A DNA stretch of 64,000 nt from Acanthochromis polyacanthus (Eukaryota > Chordata > Actinopteri > Pomacentridae), in contig NC_067132.1 of the NCBI RefSeq assembly GCF_021347895.1, positions 868,001 through 932,000 on the forward strand, read 5' to 3'. The position numbers and the translations under genes are program-made. Below are positions 21,070-33,596 of the stretch, piece after piece; the stretch's first letter is position 1; each line of letters begins with the position of its first letter. The notes below the pieces were generated by a model. The model was given only the letters and a program-made list of their open reading frames with translations. It was not told the DNA's origin and did no database searches.

Positions 21070-23381
21070 TTGTCTCTCAGAACAACTGCATTTTTGAGGG
21101 CCTAAACATGCTCAAAAAGTCATGAAAATTTGCACACACATCAAAACTGGCGAAAATTTTCATATTTTGTAGGGCATGTGGAGGTGTGTGCAAAAATGGC
21201 TCCATAGCGCCCCCTACAAAATTTTAAAAAGTGGTATTAGGCCAACTCAGAGGGAGTTTGGCCGAGAGCTAAAAAATTTGGGAGGCATATGCAGCACATC
21301 AGGAAACACAAAAAAGTCAATCACAGCCATGCTCTACACCCAACAGGAAGTGCGCCATCATGCGTTAACTGTACAAAATCTATGATGAACTCCTCCTAGG
21401 GGAAAAGTCTGAGCGATCTGAAATTTTGCCAGTACATACAGCAGACCTTCCTGAGAAAAAGTTATCAAAATCTTCCTCCATAGTTAAAGGGTGTGGTCGT
21501 GGCGGCCTGTCGAAATTTGATCCTTCGCCATGAAACAGGAAATGCTGTCTAACTCTCCTGAACATGCTCCGATCTGAATGAAACTTTACATGTATGATCA
21601 CAGACCTGCCTCGATGACATCCATACAGCAAGATTCATTCACAGTCACAGCGCCACCTTGTGGTATCAAGAATTTGACATTTTTTAGACTTTCATGTACT
21701 ATTCTTAGCCTGTTGCTCAGATTCACCTCAGATGTTGTGACATAAGCCTGAACACATTGATGATGAAGCACAGAAAAAATGGTGACGTGTGATGAAAAGG
21801 CGTGTCTGTGGCGGGACGGCAAAGTTTGATGTTTCGCCATGAAAATTGAAGTGTTCATATCTCAGCTGCAAAGGATCCTATCTGCCCCAAACTTCATGTG
21901 CTGGACACCAGAACCAGTTTGAGGACATCCACACTGAAAAATTTAGAAAAAGTCATAGCGCCACCTCTTGGTAACAAGAAGTTTAGAAATTACATTTGCA
22001 CACACCATTGCTCCAAACTTTGTCATATCATTCTGAAAATTGGTCAGCTGATTCTTCACCCCCAGACAATACCACAGTGTGAAGATTTTGATATTTGCTG
22101 AAATGCTGTTGCCGTGGCAACGCATTGTTTTTGTGACAAACAAAGTACTTTTTGACAGACTTAGAATGTTCAACAGCTCACCAAAATTTACACACACATC
22201 ACAGTCGTCTCAAGGAATAACACTGTATGCATCTCTGCAGGGCATGTGCTATAGCGCCCCCTGCAGTATGTTTAATAAACAGCCCCGGCAGCACGTTTCA
22301 CCAACATCCACAAAATTTGGGAGGCCGATAGAGCACACCAGGACACACAAAAAAGCCTCTTGGAGCCATCACCTAAACTCCACAGGAAGTCCGCCATTTT
22401 GAATTACGTGGAAAAATTTTCTCTATTTTTTTCATTTTTAAGAGCGAACTCCTGCTATGGGTTAACTCCGAGAGACCTCAAATTTTACCAGGGTATACAA
22501 CACGATGTTATGATTAAAAGTTATTAAAAGATTCTTCCAGAGTCAATGGGTGTGGACATGGCGACCTCCAGAATCTTGATGGTTCGCCATGAAACATCAA
22601 GTGCTATCTAACTATCCTCTGCATGCTCCAATCTACCTCAGACCTCACATGCTTAAACACAGTCCTGTCCTGATCACATTTACAGGCCAAAATAGATTCA
22701 CAGCATGTACCATAGCACCCCCTAAAGCATTTTAAAAAATAGCCTCCACACAGACTTTCACCTATGATGATGAAATTTGGCATGCATATGTAGCACGTCA
22801 GTGCAAACAAAAAAGTCTCTTGAAGTCATTCTCTAAACCCAACAGGAAGTTGGCCATTTTGAATTAAATGTCAGATTTTTGGTATTTTTGATCATTTTCA
22901 ACAATTGATTTCTCACAGGCAATAGCTCCAAAACACCTGAAATTGGGACAATATATACTACACGCCTTCAGGTTGAGTATTTGTGAAAATTGTTCACAAA
23001 ACTCAAAGGGCGTGGCCATGGCGGCCAACTGAACGACAATGTTACGCCATGAAGCAGGACATCTTATGTAAATCCCCTGTAAATGCTGCAATTTGCCTGA
23101 GACTTTACATGTTTGATCAGAGACCGGTCCTTATGAGTTTCATAGACCAATATACAGTCACAGAGATAGCGCCACCTGGTGGATGGACAGAAAGTGCTGC
23201 ATAAATAGCCTGTACATGCTCCAATCTGCCTGAAATTTGACCTGTGTGCTCAGAATCCAGCCTTTGTGACATTCATGGGCCTAAATACACTCTCAGTCGT
23301 AGCATTGCCTGGTGGAGATGCTTGGGGTCGCCGATCAGCAAGAATGCGAGGACCCGTTCAACGCTGCTCGCAGCTTTAATT
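21070..23381 (+). repeat. Long module 2 (type B)
   Basis: Starts with a type-A-like lead (TGTCTCTCAGAACAACTGCA), then switches to the type-B body marked by AAAGTGGTATTAGGCCAACT and GGAAGTGCGCCATCATGCGT. Its body is almost identical to module 6. CTCF-consensus match at 23168-23182. Ends directly against short module S5. Confidence 0.85.
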
Positions 23382-24059
23382 AGGGTCCGAGCACCGAGGT
23401 GCCGAGGACAGGCGGTGCAAGGGCACCGGCTGTCCAAGGCACCAACGGTGCCGTAGGACCTTATTGAAACCCTACGGTTTATTATTAGGGTCCGAGCACC
23501 GAGGTGCCGAGGACAGGCGGTGCAAGGGCACCGGCTGTCCAAGGCACCAACGGTGCCGTAGGACCCTATTGAAACCCTACGGTTTATGATTAGGGTCCGA
23601 GCACCGAGGGTGCGAAGGACAGGCGGTGCCAGGGCACCGACTGTCCAAGGCACCAGCGGTGCCAAGGACCCTATTGAAACCCTAGGGTTTATTATTATTA
23701 TTATTATTATTATTAGGGTCCGAGCACCGAGGGTGCGAAGGACAGGCGGTGCCAGGGCACCGACTGTCCAAGGCACCAGCGGTGCCAAGGACCCTATTGA
23801 AACCATAGGGTTTATTATTATTATTATTATTATTATTAGGGTCCGAGCACCGAGGGTGCGAAAGACAGGCGGTGCCAGGGCACCGACTGTACAAGGCACC
23901 AGCGGTGCCAGGGACCCTATTGAAACCCTAGGGTTTATTAGGGTCCGAGCACCGAGGGTGCGAAGGACAGGCGGTGCCAGGGCACCGACTGTCCAAGGCA
24001 CCAGCGGTGCCAAGGACCCTATTGAAACCCTTGGGTTTATTATTATTATTATTATTATT
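23382..24059 (+). repeat. Short cloverleaf modules S5-S10
   Basis: Units begin at 23382, 23487, 23592, 23715, 23838 and 23940, separated by (ATT)n of variable length (2 to about 9 repeats). S5 and S6 are the GCACCGAGGTGC/AACGGTGCC subtype; S7-S10 the GCACCGAGGGTGC/AGCGGTGCC subtype with the inner arm extended to CGGTGCC/GGCACCG. The Arg/Ala/Gly-rich frames followed by poly-Ile read through these tracts on either strand are artefacts. Confidence 0.85.
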
Positions 24060-26376
24060 GTTTTTTTTTCTCCCGTAAAGTAAATTGGCTTTTTGGCGGC
24101 CTTATCATACTCCAAAACGCGTGAAATTTGGCATGCACATCAGGACTGGCAACAAATTTGATATTTTATGGGAGTTGCGCATGTGTGTGGCAAAATGGCT
24201 CTATAGCGCCACCTGCAAAATTGAAAAGTGGTCATTAGGCTAACTTCCACAATGTTTCATTTACAGCTACAATATTTGGTGGGCATATGCACCACATCAG
24301 GACACACCAAAAAGTCAATGACAGCCACGCCCTAAACCCAACAGGAAGTCGGCCATCTTCAATTTGCTGTAAATTTGTCAAAATTAATTTCTCCCGGAAA
24401 ATGAGTTGCCTTTTTGGGGGCCTTATCATGAACCAAAACGCGTGAAATTTGGCGTGCACATCCGGACTGGTGAAAAATTTGGTATTTTATGGGAGTTGCG
24501 CATATGTGTGGAAAAATGGCTCTATAGCGCCACCTGCAAAATTGAAAAAGTGGTCATTAGGCCAACTTCCACAATGTTTTATTTACAGCTACAATATTTG
24601 GTGGGCATATGCACCACATCAGGACACACCAAAAAGTCAATCACAGCCACACCCTAAACCCAACAGGAAGTCGGCCATCTTGAATTTGCTGTACATTTGT
24701 CAAAATTTATAGCTCCTAGTGGATAAGTCTGAGAGAACTGAAATTTGGCCAGTACATGCACCAGACCTTTCTGATGAAAAGTTATCAAAAACTCAACCAG
24801 AAGCCAAAAGGTGTGGCCATGGCGGAGCCTCAAACAACTGATCCTTTGCCATGAAACAGGAAGTGGTGTCTAATTCTTCTCAACATGCTCCAATCTGCCT
24901 GAAACTTTACATGTATGATGACAGTCCTGTCCTGATGTCATCCACATAGGGATATTCATTGACAGTCATAGCGCCACCTTGTGGTTTCAGGAAAAAGACA
25001 TCTTTTACACTTTCATGCCCTATTGTTACCCGGTTGATCATATTCACTTCAAATGCAGTGACAACAGCCTAAACACATTGATGATGCATCCCAGTGAAAA
25101 TGGTGACTTGTCATCAAAGGGCGTGTCTGTGGCGGCCAAACCAATTTCGATGTTTCGCCATGAAAATTTAACGATTCATATCTCAGCTGAACAACATCCT
25201 ATCTGCCCCAAACTTCACATGATGGACACCAGGTCCAGTCTGAACACATCCACACTCATAAATTCTGAAAAAGTCATAGCGCCACCTGTTGGTAATAGTA
25301 AGTTTAAGGCCTTATATTTTCAGGTACAATGGCCCCAAACTTGGTGATATCATGCTGGAAATTGGTCAGTCGAGTCTTCACCTGTTGACAATCCCACATT
25401 GTCAAGGGTGTGACATTTCATGCAACGCTGTTGCCGTAGCAACCAAATATCGCCATGCAAAACAAAGTGCTATTTGACAGGTTAGAAATACTCCAATGCT
25501 CACTAAAATTACCACACACATCACCATCGACCCAAGGAACGACACCGTATGCATCTCGGCACTGCACATGCTATAGCGCCCCCTACAGTATTTTTAACAA
25601 ACAGCCCCCCCAGCACATTTCACCCACATCCATGAAGTTTGGGAGGCTTATAGAGCACATCAGGACGCACAAAAAAGCCTCTTGGAGCCATGTCCTAAAC
25701 CCAACAGGAAGTCGGCCATCTTGGATTAATTGTGAGATTTTTGATGATTTTCTCATTTTTGAGAGTTAATACCTCCTTGGGGATAATTCCAGGAGACCTG
25801 AAATTTTGTCAGTCCACACAGCAGGACTTGGTGATGAAAAGTTATCAAAAGTTTAACCAGAAGCCAAATGGCGTGGCCATGGTGACCATCAGCGTTTTGA
25901 TGCTTCGCCATGAAACATCAACTGCTGTATAACTCTCCTCTGCATGCTCCAATCTGCCTCAAACTTTCCATGTGTGATCACAATCCAATCCTGATCACAT
26001 CTACAGGCCAACAGACACTCTCAGTCGCGGCGCCACCTGTTGGAGGGACAGTAAATGCTGTATAACTGGCCTCTACATGATCAAATCAGCCTGAAACTTT
26101 TCATGAGTGATCAGAGTCCAACCCTCATCACATCCACTGTGTGAAATACACTCTGAGTTACAGCGCCACCTGGTGGATAGACAGGAAATGCTCTATAACT
26201 GCTCTGAACATGCTACAGTCTGGCTGAAATTTTACATGTATGATTGGACTCTGGTCCAGATGCAATTCAGAGGCCGACATACACTCTCAGTCACAGCGCC
26301 ACCTGGTGGACGTGCGTGGATTCACCGACCAGCGTGGATGCGAGGACCCGTCCATCGCTGCTTGCAGCTTTAATTA
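24060..26376 (+). repeat. Long module 3 (type C)
   Basis: Starts TTTCTCCCGTAAAGTAAATT. The lead segment is present twice in tandem (about 24060-24384 and 24385-24710); the second copy begins TTCTCCCGGAAAATGAGTTG. Module 10 has only one copy. CTCF-consensus matches at 26162-26176 and 26295-26309. Ends CGCTGCTTGCAGCTTTAATT. Confidence 0.85.
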
Positions 26377-26386
26377 TTATTATTAT

Positions 26387-28699
26387 TTGTCTCTCAGAAC
26401 AACTGCATTTTTGAGGGCCTAAACATGCTCAAAAACTCATGAAAATTTGTACACACACCAGAACTGGTGAAAAATTTTATATTCTAAAGGAATTGTGGAA
26501 GTGTATGACAAAATGGCTCCATAGCGCTCCCTACACTTTCCTACGGGCAGCATGTTTCACCTACAGCTACCAAATTTGGTACACATATGCAGCACATCAG
26601 GGTGAACAAAAAAGTCACTGGTGGCGATTTTCTAAACCCAACAGGAAGTGAGCTATTTTGCGTTGAATTCCAGATTTTGAACATTTTTTGTTTTTTTCTA
26701 GAGCGAACTCGTCCGAGGGGGAAACTCCAATTCACTTCAAATTCGACCAGTACATACAACAGGCCTTAATGAGCAAAAGTTATTAAAATCTTTTTCCAAA
26801 GTCAAAGGGCGTGTCCGTGGCGGCCTCTGGAATTTTGATCCTTCGCCATGAAATTTCAAGTGCGGTGTAAATGCCCTGAACATATTTCAATCTGCCTGAA
26901 ACTTTACATGTATCATCAAAGTCCTGCCCTAATCACATCCATATGATGAAATCCATTCACAGTCACAGCGCCACCTGCTGTCAACAGGCTATGTCATTTT
27001 TTACACTTTGATTTATTATTCTTTGTCTCTTGCTCAGATTCACCTCAAATGTGGTGAAATAAACCTTAACATGTTGATGATGATTCACAGTGAAAATGGT
27101 GACGTGTCATAAAAAGGTGTGTCTGTGGCGACGCGGCGAATTTAGATTTCTCGCCATGACGACTAAAATGTTTATATCTCAGCAAATCCTAATCGTATCT
27201 GCCCCAAACTTCATGTGCTGGACACCAGGCCCAGTGTGAGGTCATCCACGGTGAAAATTTTAGAAAAAGTCATAGCGCCACCTATTGGTAACAAGAAGTT
27301 TAGAAATTACATTTGCACACACCATTGCTCAAAACTTTTTCATATCATTCTGAAAATTGGTCAGCTGATTCTTCACCCCCAGACAATACCACAGTGTGAA
27401 GATTTTGATATTTGATGAAATGCTGTTGCCGTGCCAACGCGTTGTTTTTGTGACAAACAAAGTACTGTTTGACAGGCTTAGAATGCTCAACAGCTCACTA
27501 AAATTTACACACACATCACTGTCCCCTCAAGGAATAACACTGTATGCATCTCTGCAGGACATGTGCTATAGCGCCCCCTGCAGTATGTTTAATAAACAGC
27601 CCCGGCAGCACGTTTCACCTACATCCACAAAATTTGGGAGGCATATGGAGCACATCACGATGCACAAAAAAGCCTCTTGGAGCCATCCCCTAAACTCCAC
27701 AGGAAGTCCGCCATTTTGAACTATGTGGATAAATTTTCTCTATTTTTTTAATTTTTGAGAGCGAACTCCTCCTCGGGGTTAACTCCTAGAGACCTCAAAT
27801 TTTACCAGGGTATACAACACGATGTTATGATCAAAAGTTATTAAAAGATTCTTGCAGAGTCAAAGGGTGTGGACATGGCGACCTCCAGAATTATGATGGT
27901 TCGCCATGAAACATCAAGTGCTACCTAATTATCCTCTACATGCTCCAATCTACCTGAGACCTCACATGATTAAACACAGTCCTGTCCTGATCACATTTAT
28001 AGGCCAAAATACATTCACAGCATGTTCCATAGCGCCCCCTACAGCATTTTTAAGAATAGCCTCCACAGAGACTTTCACCTATAACTATGAAATTTGGCAT
28101 GCATATGTAGCACCTCATTGCAAACAAAAAAGTCTCTTGGAGTCATTCTCTAAACCCAATAGGAAGTCCGCTATTTTGAATTAAATGTCAGATTTTCGCT
28201 GTTTTTGATCATTTTCCACAATTGATTTCTCACAGGCAATAGCTCCAAAACACCTGAAATTGGGACAATATATACTACACGCCTTCAGGTTGAGTGTTTG
28301 TGAAAATTGTTCACAAAACTCAAAGGGCGTGGCCATGGCAGCCAACTGAACTACAATGTTTACGCCATGAAGCAGGATGTCTTCTGTAAATCCCCTGTAC
28401 ACGCTTCAATCCACCTCAAACTTTACATGTTTGATCAGAGACCGGTCCTTATGAGTTTCATAGACCAATATACAGTCACAGAGATAGCGCCACCTGGTGG
28501 ATGGACAGAAAGTGCAGCATAAATAGCCTGTACATGCTCCAATCTGCCTGAAATTTGACCTGTGTGCTCAGAATCCAGCCTTTGTGACATTCATGGGCCT
28601 AAATACACTCTCAGTCGTAGTATTGCCTGGTGGAAATGCTTGGGGTCGCCGACCAGCAAGGATGCGAGGACCCGTTAAACGCTGCTCGCAGCTTTAATT
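26387..28699 (+). repeat. Long module 4 (type A)
   Basis: Starts TTGTCTCTCAGAACAACTGC. More diverged from module 1 than module 5 is (for example GGAAGTGTATGACAAAATGG, GGCGATTTTCTAAACCCAAC). CTCF-consensus match at 28486-28500. Ends against short module S11. Confidence 0.85.
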
Positions 28700-28809
28700 A
28701 GGGTCCGAGCACCGAGGTGCCGAGGACAGGCGGTGCAAGGGCACCGGCTGTCCAAGGCACCAACGGTGCCGTAGGACCCTATTGAAACCCTACGGTTTAT
28801 TATTATTAT
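28700..28809 (+). repeat. Short cloverleaf module S11
   Basis: Canonical unit with all four stems intact, directly preceding long module 5 just as S4 precedes module 1. The S4-module 1 and S11-module 5 pairs are near-identical. Confidence 0.85.
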
Positions 28810-31120
28810 TTGTCTCTCAGAACAATTGCATTTTTGAGGGCCTAAACATGCTCAAAAACTCATGAAAATTTGTACACACATCAGGACTGGTGAAAAATTT
28901 CATATTTTAAAGGAATTGTCGAGGTGTGTGGCAAAATGGCTCCATAGCGCCCCCTACACTTTCCCACGGCCATCATGTTTCACCTACAGCTCCCAAATTT
29001 GGTACACATATGCAGCACATCAGACTGAACAAAAAAGTCAGTGACAGCCATATTCCAAACCCAACAGGAAGTGAGCTATTTTAAGTTGAATGTGAGATTT
29101 TGCCCATTTTTCATTTTTTTCCAGAGCGAACTCCTCCCAGGGGGAAACTCCAATTCGCCTCAAATTCAACCAGTACATACAGGAGGCCTTAATGAGCAAA
29201 AGTTATTAAAATCTTTTTCAAAAGTCAAAGGGCGTGTCTGTGGCGATCTGTGGAATTTTGATCCTTCGCCATGAAATTTCAAGTTGTGTGGAAATGCCCT
29301 GAACATGCTCCAATCTGCCTGAAACTTTATATGTATGATCAGATTCCTGCCCTGATCACATCCATATGATGAAATCCATTCACAGTCAGAGCGCCACCTG
29401 CTGGCAACAGAAAATGTCATTTTTTACACTTTGATGTATTATTCTTTGTCTCTTGCTCAGATTCACCTCAAATGTGGTGAAATAAACCTTAACATGTTGA
29501 TGATTATTCACAGTGAAAATGGTGACGTGTCATAAAAAGGTGTGTCTGTGGCGGCGCGGCGAATTTAGATGTCTCGCCATGACGACTAAAATGTTTATAT
29601 CTCAGCAAATCCTAATCGTATCTGCCCCAAACTTCATGTGCTGGACACCATTCCCAGTGTGAGGTCATCCACCGTGAAAATTTTGGAAAAAGTCATAGCG
29701 CCACCTATTGGTAACAAGAAGTTTAGAAATTACATTTGCACACACCATTGCTCCAAACTTTTTCATATCATTCTGAAAATTGGTCAGCTGATTCTTCACC
29801 CCCAGACAATACCACAGTGTGAAGATTTTGATATTTGATGAAATGCTGTTGCCGTGCCAACGCGTTGTTTTTGTGACAAACAAAGTACTTTTTGACAGGC
29901 TTATAATGCTCAACAGCTCACTAAAATTTACACACACATCACTGTCCCCTCAAGGAATAACACTGTATGCATCTCTGCAGGGCATGTGATATAGCGCCCC
30001 CTACAGTATGTTTAATAAACAGCCCCGGCAGCACGTTTCACCTACATCCACAAAATTTGGGAGGCCGATAGAGCACATCACGATGCACAAAAAAGCCTCT
30101 TGGAGCCATCCCCTAAACTCAACAGGAAGTCCGCCATTTTGAATTATGTGGAAAAATTTTCTCAATTTTTTTAATTTTTGAGAGCGAACTCCTCCTTGGG
30201 GTTAACTCCCAGAGACCTCAAATTTTACCAGGGTATACAACACGATGTTATGATCAAAAGTTATTAAAAGATTCTTCCAGAGTCAAAGGGTGTGGACATG
30301 GCGACCTCCAGAATTTTGATGGTTCGCCATGAAACATCAAGTGGTATCTTACTATCCTCTGCATGCTCCATTCTACCTCAGACCTCACATGATTAAACAC
30401 AGTCCTGTCCTGATCACATTTATAGACTAAAATACATTCACAGCATGTACCATCGCGCCCCCTACAGCATTTAAAAAATAGCCTCCACAGATACTTTCAG
30501 CTAGGACTATGAAATTTGGCATGCAAATGTAGCATGTCAGTGCAAACAAAAAAGTCTCTTGGAGTCATTCTCTAAACCCAACAGAAAGTCGGCCATTTTT
30601 AATTAAATGTCAGATTTTTGGTGTTTTTGGTCATTTTCAAAAATTCATTTCTCACAGGCAATAACTCCAAAACATCTGAATTTGGGAAAATATATAAGAC
30701 ACGTCTTCAGGTTGCATATTTGCGAAAATTGTTCATAAAACTCAAAGGGCGTGGCCATGGCGGGAAGCTGAATTTTAATGTTACGCCATGAAGCAGGACG
30801 TCTTGTGTAAATCCCCTGTACACGCTGCAATCCGCCTCAAACTTTACATGTTTGATCAGAGTCCAGTCCTGATTAGTTTCATAGACCAACATACAGTCAC
30901 AGAGATAGCGCCACCTGGTGGATGGACACAAAGTGCTGCATAAATAGCCTGTACATGCTCAAATCTGCCTGAAATTTGACCTGTGTGCTCAGAATCCAGC
31001 CTTTGTGACATTCATGGGCCTAAATACACTCTCAGTCGTAGCTTTGCCTGGTGGAGATGCTTGGGGTCGCTGACCAGGAAGTATGCAAGGACCCGTTCAA
31101 CGCTGCTCGCAACTTTAATT
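28810..31120 (+). repeat. Long module 5 (type A)
   Basis: Near copy of module 1 at an offset of about 10.06 kb, with differences increasing towards the 3' half. CTCF-consensus matches at 29390-29404 and 30907-30921. Ends GCTCGCAACTTTAATT (one substitution in the otherwise fixed end). Confidence 0.85.
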
Positions 31121-31123
31121 ATT

Positions 31124-31268
31124 AGGGTCCGAGCACCAACGGTGCCGAAGGACCCTATTGGAACCTTATGGTTTTTTTAGGGTCCGAGCACCAACGGTGC
31201 CGAAGGACCCTATTGGAACCTTAGGGTTTTTTATTATTATTATTATTATTTATTATTATTATTATTAT
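31124..31268 (+). repeat. Minimal short modules S12-S13 and an (ATT)n tract
   Basis: Two units at 31124 and 31179 contain only AGGGTCC, one GCACC-AAC-GGTGC hairpin and GGACCCT, lacking the two middle hairpins. They are followed by ATTGGAACCTTA(G/T)GGTTTTT. This reduced form keeps the closing stem exactly. Confidence 0.85.
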
Positions 31269-33575
31269 TCTGCCAAAACAACTGCATTTTTCAGGTCCTG
31301 AACATGCTCGAAAAGTCATGAAAATTTGCACACACATCAGAACTGGCGAAAAATTTCATATTTTTTAGGGCATGTGGAGGTGTGTGGCAAAATGGCTCCA
31401 TAGCGCCCCCTACAAAATTTTAAAAAGTGGTATTAGGCCAACTCGGAGGGAATTTGGCCGAGAGCTAAAAAATTTGGGAGGCATATGCAGCACATCAGGA
31501 AACACAAAAAAGTCAATCACAGCCATACTCTACACCCAACAGGAAGTGCGCCATCATGCGTTAACTGTACAAAATCTATGATGAACTCCTCCTAGGGGAA
31601 AAGTCTGAGCGATCTGAAATTTTGCCAGTACATACAGCAGACCTTCCTGAGAAAAAGTTATCAAAATCTTCCTCCATAGTCAAAGGGTGTGGTCGTGGCG
31701 GCCTGTCGAAATTTGATCCTTCGCCATGAAACAGGAAATGCTGTCTAACTCTCCTGAACATGCTCCGATCTGAATGAAACTTTACATGTATGATCACAGA
31801 CCTGCCTCGATGACATCCATACAGCAAGATTCATTCACAGTCACAGCGCCACCTTGTGGTATCAAGAATTTGACATTTTTTACACTTTCATGTACTATTC
31901 TTAGCCTGTTGCTCAGATTCACCTCAGATGTTGTGACATAAGCCTGAACACATTGATGATGAAGCACAGAAAAAATGGTGACGTGTGATGAAAAGGCGTG
32001 TCTGTGGCGGGACGGCAAAGTTTGATGTTTCGCCATGAAAATTGAAGTGTTCATATCTCAGCTGCAAAGGATCCTATCTGCCCCAAACTTCATGTGCTGG
32101 ACACCAGAACCAGTTTGAGGACATCCACACTGAAAAATTTAGAAAAAGTCATAGCGCCACCTCTTGGTAACAAGCAGTTTAGAAATTACATTTGCACACA
32201 TCATTGCTCCAAACTTTGTCATATCATTCTGAAAATTGGTCAGCTAATTCTTCACCCCCAGACAATACCACAGTGTGAAGATTTTGATATTTGATGAAAT
32301 GCTGTTGCCGTGGCAACGCGTTGTTTTTGTGACAAACAAAGTACTTTTTGACAGGCTTAGAATGTTCAACAGCTCACCAAAATTTACACACACATCACAG
32401 TCGTCTCAAGGAATAACACTGTATGCATCTCTGCAGGGCATGTGCTATAGCGCCCCCTGCAGTATGTTTAATAAACAGCCCCGGCAGCATGTTTCACCTA
32501 CATCCACAAAATTTGGGAGGCCTATAGAGCACACCAGGACACACCAAAAAGCCTCTTGGAGCCATCCCCTAAACTCAACAGGAAGTCCGCCATTTTGAAT
32601 TAAGTGGATAAAATTTCTGTATTTTTTTCATTTTTGAGAGCAAACTCCTCCTCGGGGTTAAGGTCTAGAGAGCTGAAATTTTGCCAGGATATACAACACG
32701 ATGTTATGATCAAAAGTTATTAAAAGATTCTTGCAGAGTCAAAGGGTGTGGACATGGCGACCTCCAGAATTTTGATGGTTCGCCATGAAACATCAAGTGC
32801 TACCTAACTATCCTCTGCATGCTCCAATCTACCTCAGACCTCACATGATTAAACACAGTCCTGTCCTGATCACATTTATTGGCCAAAATACATTCACAGC
32901 ATCTACCATAGCGCCCCCTAAAAGAATTTAAAAAATAGCCTCCACACAGACTTTCACCTATGACTATGAAATTTGGCATGCATATGTAGCACATCAGTGC
33001 AAGCAAAAAAGTCTCTTGGAGTCATTCTCTAAACACAACAGAAAGTCAGCCATTTTGAATTAAATGTCAGATTTTTGGTGTTTTTGGTCATTTTCAACAA
33101 TTCATTTGTCACTGGCAATAACTCCAAAACACCTGAATTTGGGAAAATATATAAGAAACGCCTTCAGGTTGCATATTTGCGAAAATTGTTCACAAAACTC
33201 TCAGGGCGTGGCCATGGCGGCCAACTGAACTTTAATGTTACGCCATGAAGCAGGACGTCTTGTGTAAATCCCCTGTACATGCTGTAATCTACCTCAAACT
33301 TTACATGTTTGATCAGAGTCCAGTCCTGATGAGTTTCATAGACCACTATACAGTCACAGAGATAGTGCCACCTGGTGGATGGACACAAAGTGCTGCAAAA
33401 ATAGTCTGTACATGCTCCAATCTGGCTGAAATTTGACCTGAGTGCTCAGAATCCAGTCCTCGTTACATCCATGAGCCTAAATACACTTTGTCGCAGCATT
33501 GCCTGATGGACATGCTTGGGGTCGCCGACCAGCAAGGATGCGAGGACCCGTTCAATGCTGCTCGCAGCTTTAATT
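31269..33575 (+). repeat. Long module 6 (type B)
   Basis: Starts CTGCCAAAACAACTGCATTT and then follows module 2 almost base for base from the AAAGTGGTATTAGGCCAACT segment on. CTCF-consensus match at 33364-33378. Confidence 0.85.
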
Positions 33576-33596
33576 ATTATTATTATTATTATTATT

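Noticed and set aside
18314..24059. CRISPR-like array (regularly repeated palindromic units with spacers)
   Set aside because: Spacers are (ATT)n microsatellites, units are about 100 bp, the genome is vertebrate, and no cas genes exist.
23273..24115. Long Arg/Ala/Gly/Pro- and Ile-rich frames on both strands across the short modules
   Set aside because: They are direct translations of the GC-rich palindromes (RAPRV..) and of (ATT)n (poly-Ile or poly-Asn), present on both strands; low-complexity artefacts.
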